From: Albimonas sp963816545
GTDB lineage: Bacteria; Pseudomonadota; Alphaproteobacteria; Rhodobacterales; Rhodobacteraceae
DNA: 64,000 bases
Reading direction: 5' to 3'
Assembly (NCBI GenBank): GCA_963816545.1
Contig: CAWFLE010000020.1
Coordinates: forward strand, 248,001 to 312,000
In this document: positions 9,802 to 16,799 of the stretch, piece after piece
Numbering within the stretch: position 1 is the stretch's first letter
How the letters are laid out: each line of letters begins with the position of its first letter
Translations under genes and position numbers: made by a program
The notes under the pieces: model-generated
What the model saw: only the letters and a program-made list of their open reading frames with translations
The model's database searches: none
Told to the model about the DNA's origin: nothing

Positions 9802-11099
9802 ATGACGCGCCCGCCCCGCGGCCTGATCCTCGCCGCGCCCGCCTCCGGCTCGGGCAAGACCCTGCTGACGCTGGGACTGCTGCGCGCGTTCCGCGACCGC
9901 GGGCGGCGCCGCGGCCGGGGCCAAGAGCGGGCCGGACTACATCGACCCCCGATTCCACGAGGCCGCCTGTCGGGCGCGCCGTCGGTCAATCTCGACGCGT
10001 GGGCCATGGACGCCGGCGACGGCTTCGGGCGCGGGCGGCTCGGCCGCGCGGGGCCGGAGCTGCTGCTGGTCGAGGGCGCCATGGGCGCGCTGGACGGGCC
10101 GCGCCGGACGGGCGCGGCTCGGCGGCCGATCTGGCCGAGGCGCTGGGGCGCCGGTGGTATGGTCGTCGATGCGGGCCGGATGGCGCAGTCGGCGGCGCTG
10201 CCGGTCGCGGGGCTGCGGGCGCTGCGGCCGGGGCTGCCGGTGGCGGGGGCGATCCTCAACCGGGCGGGCTCGGCCCGCCACGCCGCGATGGCGCGGGGCG
10301 CGCTGGAGCGGGCGGGGTTCGAGGTCTTCGGGGCCCTGCGCCGCGCTCGACGCGCTGGCGCTGCCCTCCCGCCACCTCGGGCTGGTGCAGGCGGTGGAGC
10401 ACCCGGACCTTGCCGGCTTCCTCGACCGGGCCGGGCGGGCGGTGGCGGAGGCGGTGGATCTGGACGCGCCTCGCCGCGTCGGCGATCCCGCTGGCGACGG
10501 GCGGCGCGGCGCGCTCCCCCCTCTCGGCGCAGCGGATCGCGGTCGCCTCGGACGCGGCCTTCGCCTTCGCCTATCCGCACATGCTCGGCGACTGGCGGGC
10601 GCAGGGGGCGGAGATGCTGCCCTTCTCGCCGCTCGCCGACGAGGCGCCGCCGGAGGCCGACGCGGTGTTCCTGCCGGGCGGCTACCCGGAGCTTCATGCC
10701 GGCCGGCTCGCCGCCGCCGCGCGCTTCCTCGGCGGGCTGCGGCGGGCGGCGGAGGCGGGCGCTTCGATCTATGGCGAATGCGGGGGCTACATGACGCTGG
10801 GCGAGACGCTGGAGGACGCCGAGGGCGTCGCGCACCCGATGGCGGGGCTCCTGCCGCTCGTCACCTCCTTCGCGCGGCGGCGGATGACGCTGGGCTACCG
10901 GCGGCTGGCGCCCCGGCCCGGCGCGCCGTGGCAAGGGCCGCTCGCGGCGCACGAGTTCCACTACGCCTCCATCGCGCAGGAGGGCGCGGCGGAGCGGCTG
11001 TTCGATGCGCGGGATGCGGCCGGGGCGGATCTCGGGCCGATGGGCCTGCGCCGCGGGCGGGTCTGCGGCTCCTTCGCGCACCTGATCGCGCCGGGCTGA
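9802..11099 (+). CDS. cobB: hydrogenobyrinate/cobyrinate a,c-diamide synthase (frameshifted as given)
   Basis: CobB amidates the a and c acetate side chains using glutamine and ATP. The start at 9802 gives MTRPPRGLILAAPASGSGKT with a P-loop. SGPDYIDPRFHEAAC is recoverable across frames, then LVEGAMGALDG and GLPVAGAILNRAGS. The C-terminal glutamine amidotransferase part has DAVFLPGGYPELHAGRLA, YGECGGYMTLGE (nucleophile Cys) and HEFHYAS (catalytic His). Joined length is about 432 residues, normal. At least four frame changes are needed, in the first 700 bases (around 9905, 9965, 10110, 10345 and 10470). No strong ribosome site is visible. Confidence 0.88.
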
Positions 11100-11445
11100 G
11101 GCGCGGGCCCGACCGCGGGCGCTTTCGACCGGACCGGCCGCGGAGGCCGGCGGGACGGGCGGAGGCACGGCCCTCGGGCGCCTTCCGGGCCGGGGCGTTT
11201 CGCAGCGAAACATCGGCCTCGCCCGGCGCCCGGAAAGGTCGGCTTCGGATCTCGCCCCGTCGCCCCGCCGCTTGCCCGGAGGGGCGCCGCTGCTACCACC
11301 CGTTCCAGGACGACGCCGCGAGGCTGACCGGGAGGTTCCGTCGCGCCGACCCATGCCGGGGGCGGGACGGGCCGTCGTCGAGGCGCCGCGCATCCCGCGC
11401 GGCCCGAGGCCCTGCGCGTCCCCGCCCATGAGGAGGAGCCAGGCC
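11100..11445. other. intergenic region before cbiX
   Basis: No gene is supported in these 346 bases. A 15-bp palindrome sits at 11197-11211 and recurs before the CbiG-CobJ gene. AGGAGGA (11431-11437) is the cbiX ribosome site. I looked for a second cobalamin riboswitch here and did not find its B12 box. Confidence 0.5.
11197..11211. promoter_or_regulatory. palindrome GTTTCGCAGCGAAAC, copy 1
   Basis: GTTTCGC-A-GCGAAAC is a perfect inverted repeat with a 1-base centre. An identical copy is at 16692-16706. Both lie in the only two sizeable plus-strand gaps that precede cobalamin genes after cobB. It could be an operator or a small dispersed repeat; no known factor is assigned. Confidence 0.4.
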
Positions 11446-12679
11446 ATGCCCCAGCCGTTCGACATCCCCGAGAAGATCGGCGTCATGATCTGCGGGCACG
11501 GCTCCCGCTCGCAGGCCGCGGTGGACGAGTTCGCCGTGCTGGCCCGCAGAGCTGCCGGCGCATCTGCCCCCCGACTGGCCGGTGGAATACGGCTATCTGG
11601 AATTCGCCAACCCGGTGATCCGTGACGGGCTGGACCGGCTGCGGGAGCAGGGCTGCACCCGGATCCTCGCGGTGCCGGGGATGCTGTTCGCGGCGATGCA
11701 CGCGAAGAACGACATCCCCTCGGTGCTCAACACCTACGCCGCCAAGCACGGGATGCGGGTGGACTACGGGCGGGAGCTCGGGGTCGATCCCAAGATGGTG
11801 CGCGCGGCCGCCGAGCGGGTGGAGGCGGCCTGCGCGGCGGCGGACGCCGAGCATGGCGAGGTCTCGCGCCACGACACCTGCCTCGTGGTGATCGGGCGGG
11901 GGGCGTCGGACCCGGACGCCAACTCCAACGTCTCCAAGATCGCGCGGCTGTTGTGGGAGGGGATGGGCTTCGGCTGGTGCGAGGTCGGCTATTCCGGCGT
12001 CACCTTCCCGCTGGTGGAGCCGGCGCTGGAGCATGCGGCCCGGCTCGGCTACCGGCGGGTGGTGGTGTTCCCCTACTTCCTCTTCACCGGCATCCTGATC
12101 GACCGGATCTACGGCTTCGCGGACATGGTCGCGGAGGCCCACCCGGAGATCCAGTTCGTGAAGGCCGGCTACCTCAACGACCATCCGCAGGTGATCGCGA
12201 CCTTCGCGGAGCGGGTGACCGAGATCCTCGGCGGCCCCGTCGCGATGAACTGCTCCATGTGCAAGTACCGCGCGCAGGTGCTGGGCTTCGAGGCCGAGGT
12301 GGGCGCGCCGCAGGAGAGCCACCATCACCACGTGGAGGGCCAGGGCGCCTCGGCGCCCGGGTCCAACGTCGAGGACTGCACGCTGTGCGGCACGTTCTGC
12401 ACCGGCGCCTGCCGGCTGGAGGGGGTGGGCCGCGGGCATCACCACGGGGACGGGCACGGACATTCCCACGATCAGGGGCACGATCACGAGCACGGGCACG
12501 GGCATGGTCAAACGCACGATCACAACCATGCTCACCAGCACGGCCATGCCCACGGGCACGACCACGACCATGATCACGGGCCTGCGCATTCCCACGACCA
12601 CCACCACGCGCCCTATCCCCATGCCGACCACCCGCTGGGGCCGGAGAGCGTGCGGCGGCATCTGAAGGACCGCGGGTGA
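11446..12679 (+). CDS. cbiX: sirohydrochlorin cobaltochelatase, long CbiX form with Fe-S motif and His-rich tail
   Basis: CbiX inserts cobalt early, into sirohydrochlorin. The start at 11446 follows AGGAGGA and gives MPQPFDIPEKIGVMICGHGS (GHGS active-site region). Then come LEFANPVIRDGLDRL, AVPGMLFAAMHAKNDIP (second chelatase His) and VVVFPYFLFTGILIDRI. CSMCKYR and CTLCGTFCTGAC provide the Cys ligands of the Fe-S cluster typical of long CbiX. The last 100 residues contain more than 30 His in HGHG/HDHD runs, likely metal storage or delivery. One extra base near 11553 (CGCAGAGCTG) splits the frame; the span is 3n+1, about 410 codons. The stop overlaps the next start (GTGA). Confidence 0.93.
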
Positions 12680-14448
12680 GCCCGCTCTTCGACGCCTATC
12701 TGGTCGCGGACTGGTCGGCGGCGGCGGTCCCGTCGCAGGGAAAGGACTCGATCTGGGTCGCCGTCCACGCGCGCGAGGGCGGGCTGCTGGCGCTGGAGAA
12801 CCCTGCGACGCGGGCCGAGGCGGAGGCGTTCGTGGCGGACCGGGTGCGGGCGCTGCGGGCGAAAGGCGCGCGGGTGCTGGCGGGCTTCGACTTCCCCTTC
12901 GGCCTGCCCCGCGGCGCGGCCTCGCGCCTGTTCGAGGCGCCGGGCTGGCGGGCGACCTGGCAGGGGCTGACGCGCGAGGTGACCGAGGGCGAGGGCAACG
13001 CCAACGACCGCTTCGAGGCCGCCGACCGCATGGTCTGGCGCGGCGCGCCCTTCTGGGGCCATCCGCAGGGGCGCAGCTATGCGGCGCTGAAGCCCACCAA
13101 GGGGGCGTTCGAGGATCTGGCCGAGTGGCGCGCCGTGGACGCCTTCCTGCGCGGGCGGGGCGCGCAGCCGAAGTCGGTCTGGCAGCTTTCGGGCGCAGGC
13201 GCGGTGGGGGGGCAGGCGCTGACGGGCATCCCGGCGCTGGAGCGGCTGCGCACGGCGCTCGGGGCGACGGTGTGGCCGTTCGAGACGGGGTTCGCGGCGC
13301 CCGGGCGCACGGTGGTTCTGGCTGAGGTCTATCCCTCGCTCATCCCCCCGCACGCGGGGGAGGCGGTGAAGGACGCGGGCCAGGTGCGGGCGGTGGCGGC
13401 GGCGCTGGCGGCGCTGGACGCCGAGGGGCGGCTTGCGGCGCTGTTCGCCGGGCCCGAGGAGCTGGATCCTGCCGCAACGAGGGCGGCGGCGTCGGAGGAG
13501 GGCTGGATTCTCGGAGCCGGCCACGAGGCGGCGTTGCGGGCGGCGGCCGTCCCGCGCGCGGCGGCTGACGAGAGGAGGGGGCCGGGCGCAGGCGAAGCAC
13601 GGTCGCGGACGGCGGGCGCGGGCGGCGACGGGAGGGCGCGGCCCGCCGAGATGCAGGGTCGGCTTCCGCCGGACGGCGGCGAAGCGCGGCCGCCCACGGC
13701 GGGCGCGGGCGGCGACGGGTACGGGAGGGCGGCGTCCTCCGGGGCGCAGGATCGGCCTCCGCCGGGCGGCGCGATACCCCGCGGGGCGCCCTCCCGCTGG
13801 ATCCGGGACCCGGCGGAGATCTACCGGCGCAGCTTCGAGATCGTTCGCGGCGAAACGCGGCTGGAGCGGTTCGAGCCCTCGATGGCGGAGCTGGCGGTGC
13901 GGGTGGTGCATGCCTGCGGCGACCCTGCGGTAGCGGACCGGCTGGCCTGGTCCGCCGGGGCGGTGGAGGCGGGGCGGGCGGCGCTCGCGGCCGGCGCGCC
14001 GGTGATCTGCGATGCGGGGATGGTGGCGCAGGGGGTGATCCGGCGGGGCCTGCCCGCGGGGGTGGAGGTGATCTCGGCCATCGAGCATCCGGGGTGCGGG
14101 CGGCTCGCGGCCTCGCAGGCGACGACGCGGTCGGCGGCGGCGATGGACCTTTGCGCGGACCGGCTGGGGGGCGCGGTGGTGGCGGTGGGCAATGCGCCGA
14201 CCGCGCTGTTCCGGCTGCTGGAGCTGATCGACGAGGGGGCGCCGAGGCCGGCTTTGATTCTCGGCTTCGCGGTGGGCTTCGTGGGCGCGGCCGAGAGCAA
14301 GGCGGCGCTGGCGGCGGACCCGCGGGGCGTGCCGTTCGTGGCGCTGAGGGGGAGGAAGGGCGGCTCGGCCATGGCGGCGGCAGCGGTGAACGCGCTGGCG
14401 CTGGGGCTTGGCGGCGACGGGCTGGCGCGGCCGGAGGCGGGGCGATGA
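12676..14448 (+). CDS. cobH: fusion: DUF429-like N-terminal domain + precorrin-8X methylmutase CobH
   Basis: The single 590-residue frame starts at a GTG overlapping the cbiX stop. Residues 1 to about 290 (FDAYLVADWSAAAVPSQGKD, then GFDFPFGLPRGAASRLFE) resemble the DWSA-type DUF429/RNase-H-like proteins often found beside cobalamin or molybdopterin genes; their reaction is unknown. Residues about 375-585 are CobH, which moves the methyl from C11 to C12. Motifs there are RDPAEIYRRSFEIVRGE, CDAGMVAQGV, EHPGCGRLAAS (catalytic His region) and FAVGFVGAAESK. The linker (about residues 295-370) has a duplicated GEAR..TAGAGGDG unit. The frame is intact throughout. CobH is usually a separate protein of about 210 residues. 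It is followed by a spacer ORF, then cobL. Confidence 0.85.
   Translation: MSPLFDAYLVADWSAAAVPSQGKDSIWVAVHAREGGLLALENPATRAEAEAFVADRVRALRAKGARVLAGFDFPFGLPRGAASRLFEAPGWRATWQGLTREVTEGEGNANDRFEAADRMVWRGAPFWGHPQGRSYAALKPTKGAFEDLAEWRAVDAFLRGRGAQPKSVWQLSGAGAVGGQALTGIPALERLRTALGATVWPFETGFAAPGRTVVLAEVYPSLIPPHAGEAVKDAGQVRAVAAALAALDAEGRLAALFAGPEELDPAATRAAASEEGWILGAGHEAALRAAAVPRAAADERRGPGAGEARSRTAGAGGDGRARPAEMQGRLPPDGGEARPPTAGAGGDGYGRAASSGAQDRPPPGGAIPRGAPSRWIRDPAEIYRRSFEIVRGETRLERFEPSMAELAVRVVHACGDPAVADRLAWSAGAVEAGRAALAAGAPVICDAGMVAQGVIRRGLPAGVEVISAIEHPGCGRLAASQATTRSAAAMDLCADRLGGAVVAVGNAPTALFRLLELIDEGAPRPALILGFAVGFVGAAESKAALAADPRGVPFVALRGRKGGSAMAAAAVNALALGLGGDGLARPEAGR
13343..13362. repeat. REP-like palindrome inside coding sequence
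   Basis: CCCCCCGC-AC-GCGGGGGAGG falls in frame in the N-terminal domain of the CobH fusion (encoding part of LIPPHAGEAV). It belongs to the palindrome family seen at 1615, 4655, 38118 and 61848, though one arm is less exact. Confidence 0.5.
13592..13735 (+). repeat. duplicated linker unit in the CobH fusion
   Basis: Two copies of a unit of about 50 bases encode GEARxxTAGAGGDGxxRA (first near 13592-13640, second near 13679-13733), separated by a short Pro/Gly-rich stretch. They lie between the two domains, so changes in length should be tolerated. Confidence 0.6.
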
Positions 14449-14765
14449 CGGCCGGGGCGGAGCGGGCGGAGCGTCAGGCGAGCGCGCCTCGGGCGGGCGG
14501 GTCTGCGCCGGCGTGCCGGGGGCGGGGGGCGACGTTCAATCCCGCGGAGCGCGGCGGGGCTTGCGCTCCCGCCGGACCGGGGGCGACTTCCGCTCCCGCC
14601 CGGCGCGGAGCCGGGATCGCCCTCGCCCGGCGCGGCGCAGGGATCTCTCCTGCGGAGCGCGGCGCGACGGCGGTCTCGCCTGTGGCGCGGAGGCGCCCGC
14701 GCCGCGGGGCGAGCGGCGCGCATCTGGCGAAGGCCGCTCGGCGCCGGCGGGAGGACGGGCGATGA
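14445..14765 (+). other. 27-bp-repeat spacer ORF filling the cobH-cobL junction
   Basis: A 106-codon frame starts at an ATG overlapping the CobH-fusion stop (ATGA) and ends at a TGA overlapping the cobL start (ATGA). GGCGATGACGG is present at both ends (14441-14451 and 14758-14768) like a duplicated junction. The middle (about 14530-14700) is built of 9-residue, 27-base units such as PAERGGACA, PARRGAGIA, LARRGAGIS and PAERGATAV. No domain is recognisable. Either DNA expansion preserved the reading frame, or a coupling peptide is made. Confidence 0.45.
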
Positions 14766-15976
14766 CGGAGCTGTGGCTGCAGGTCGTGGGCCTGGGCGAG
14801 GACGGGCCGGAGGGGCTGAAGCCCGCCGCCCGCGCCGCCGTGGAGGCCGCGGAGACCATCTTCGGAGGCGAGCGGCACCATGCGCTGACCGAGGGGCTGG
14901 CGCCGAAGGCCGAGCGGGTGCGCTGGCCCTCGCCCTTCGATGCGCTGCTCGGGCGGCTTGCGGAGATGCGCGGGCGGCGGACGGTGGTGCTGGTCTCGGG
15001 CGATCCGCTGTGGCGGTCGGCCGGGTCCCGCGTCGTGGAGGCGTTTCCGGAGGCGATCGTGCATCCGCATGTGTCGTCCTACCAGCTCGCGGCCTCGCGG
15101 ATGCTGTGGCCGCTGGAGGGGTGCGAGACGCTGACCATTCACGGGCGGGCCGCCGCGGCGGTGCTGCCCTGGGTGCGGCCGGGCGCGCGGCTGCTGGCGC
15201 TGGCGGCCGGCTCGGACAGCGCGCGGGAGCTGGGTGCCCTGCTGACGCGGGCCGGATGGGGGCGGAGCAGGGTCACGGCGCTCGCCCATCTGGACGGCCC
15301 GCGGGAGAGCTGGGCCGAGGCGCGGGCCGAGGACTGGGGCGCGGGGCGGATCGAGCCTCCCGCCGACCTGCATGTCCTGGCGGTGGAGTGCGAGGCGGCG
15401 GAGGGGACCGCCCCCCTGCCCCGCATCCCCGGCCTGCCCGACGCGGCCTTCGCCCATGACGGGGTGATGACCAAGCGCGAGGTGCGGGCGGCGACGCTGG
15501 CGAAGCTCTCGCCCTTCCCGGGCCAGATGCTGTGGGACGTGGGCTGCGGCTGCGGTTCCGTGGCGGTCGAGTGGATGCGGGCGGCGCGGGAGGCGCGGGC
15601 CGTGGGGATCGAGCCGCGGGCGGACCGGCGGACGCTGGCGGCGGCGAACGCCCAGACGCTGGGGGTTCCGGGGCTGGAGATCCGCGAGGGGCGGGCGCCG
15701 GAGGCGCTGGCGGGGCTGCCGGCGCCGGACGCGGTGTTCCTCGGCGGCGGGTTGTCGGAGGCGGCGGTGGAGGCCGCGTGGGACGCGCTTCGGCCGTTCG
15801 GGCGAATGGTGGCCAACGCGGTGACGCTGGAGTCGGAGGCGCTGCTGCTGGGGCTCCATGCCCGGATGGGGGGGGAGCTGGTGCGGATCCGGACCGAGCG
15901 GGCCGAGCCGGTGGGGGGGATGACCGGCTGGAGGCCCGCCATGACCGTCACCCAGTGGAGCCTGGAGAAGCGATGA
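14762..15976 (+). CDS. cobL: precorrin-6Y C5,15-methyltransferase (decarboxylating)
   Basis: CobL methylates C5 and C15 and decarboxylates the C12 acetate. The start ATG at 14762 (MTELWLQVVGLGEDGPEGL) is chosen because it matches the family start; the open frame extends further upstream without similarity. The N-terminal CbiE-like half has VLVSGDPLWRSAGSRVV and VSSYQLAASRMLWPL. The C-terminal CbiT-like half has DGVMTKREVRA and the SAM-binding LWDVGCGCGSVAVEW. The length of 404 residues is typical. The stop overlaps the cobI start (ATGA), so the two should be translationally coupled. Confidence 0.96.
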   Translation: MTELWLQVVGLGEDGPEGLKPAARAAVEAAETIFGGERHHALTEGLAPKAERVRWPSPFDALLGRLAEMRGRRTVVLVSGDPLWRSAGSRVVEAFPEAIVHPHVSSYQLAASRMLWPLEGCETLTIHGRAAAAVLPWVRPGARLLALAAGSDSARELGALLTRAGWGRSRVTALAHLDGPRESWAEARAEDWGAGRIEPPADLHVLAVECEAAEGTAPLPRIPGLPDAAFAHDGVMTKREVRAATLAKLSPFPGQMLWDVGCGCGSVAVEWMRAAREARAVGIEPRADRRTLAAANAQTLGVPGLEIREGRAPEALAGLPAPDAVFLGGGLSEAAVEAAWDALRPFGRMVANAVTLESEALLLGLHARMGGELVRIRTERAEPVGGMTGWRPAMTVTQWSLEKR

Positions 15977-16674
15977 GCGGGACGCTTTACGGGGTCGGGG
16001 TCGGGCCCGGAGACCCGGAGCTGATGACGCTGAAGGCGCATCGGCTGATCCGCGGCGCGCAGGTGCTGGCCTATCCGGCGCCGGACCGGGGCGAGAGCTT
16101 CGCGCGCTCCATCGCGGCGGGCGCCATCCCGGAGGGGATCGAGGAGATCCCCATCATCATCCCCATGTCGGCCGAGCGGTTCCCCGCCCAGCAGGTCTAT
16201 GACGAAGCCTCCGCGCGGATGGCGGAGCGGCTGGAGGCGGGGGTGGACGTGGTGTGCCTGTGCGAGGGGGACCCGTTCTTCTACGGGTCCTTCATGTACC
16301 TCTTCGCGCGGCTCTCGCGGCGGTTCCGGTGCGAGGTGGTGCCGGGGGTGAGTTCGCTGACCGCCTCGGCGGCGGCGGCGGGGCGGCCTCTGTGCGCGCG
16401 GAACGAGGTGCTCTCGGTGCTGCCGGGGACCCTGCCGGAGGCGGAGCTGGCGGCCCGGCTCAGGATGTGCGGGGCGGCCGCGATCCTGAAGGTGGGGCGC
16501 CGGCTGCCGCGCCTGAGGGCGCTGCTGGAGGCGGAGGGGCTGGCCGAAAGGGCGGTCTATGTGGGCCATGCCTCGCTGGGGCGGGAGGTGGTCCTGCCGC
16601 TGGCGGAGGCGCCGGAGGAGGCGCCGTATTTCTCGATGATCCTGGTCCCGGGGAGCGATCCGCATGCGGCGTGA
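15973..16674 (+). CDS. cobI: precorrin-2 C20-methyltransferase
   Basis: CobI adds the C20 methyl from SAM to precorrin-2. The protein of 233 residues begins MSGTLYGVGVGPGDPELMTL, the tetrapyrrole-methylase GxGPGDPEL motif. It continues with LCEGDPFFYGSFMYLF and VVPGVSSLTASAAAAGRPL, both family signatures. The start overlaps the cobL stop. A 125-base gap follows before the CbiG-CobJ gene. Confidence 0.96.
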   Translation: MSGTLYGVGVGPGDPELMTLKAHRLIRGAQVLAYPAPDRGESFARSIAAGAIPEGIEEIPIIIPMSAERFPAQQVYDEASARMAERLEAGVDVVCLCEGDPFFYGSFMYLFARLSRRFRCEVVPGVSSLTASAAAAGRPLCARNEVLSVLPGTLPEAELAARLRMCGAAAILKVGRRLPRLRALLEAEGLAERAVYVGHASLGREVVLPLAEAPEEAPYFSMILVPGSDPHAA

Positions 16675-16691
16675 GAGTTTCGCACGCGGGC

Positions 16692-16706
16692 GTTTCGCAG
16701 CGAAAC
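16692..16706. promoter_or_regulatory. palindrome GTTTCGCAGCGAAAC, copy 2
   Basis: Identical to the copy at 11197-11211; here the inverted repeat extends by GC on each side (16690-16708). It lies in the 125-base gap before CbiG-CobJ. That gap is unusually AT-rich near 16765-16788, with TTAACC-GGTTTG-TTAACC, and GGAGGG just before the GTG start. Confidence 0.4.
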
Positions 16707-16799
16707 GCCGGGGCGCCGGGGGCCCGATGCAGCGATTCCAACGGCTTGCTGGAGCAGGTTTGTGGAATTAACCGGTTTGTTAACCTTTGGAGGGCGCGC

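Noticed and set aside
11100..11445. Possible second cobalamin riboswitch before cbiX
   Set aside because: No B12 box (AGCCAGGAGACCTGCC-like) and no GCCACTG block were found on the plus strand.
16765..16788. CtrA-like site TTAACC-N-TTAACC before CbiG-CobJ
   Set aside because: The two TTAA halves are separated by 8 bases instead of the canonical 7, and no cell-cycle gene is adjacent.
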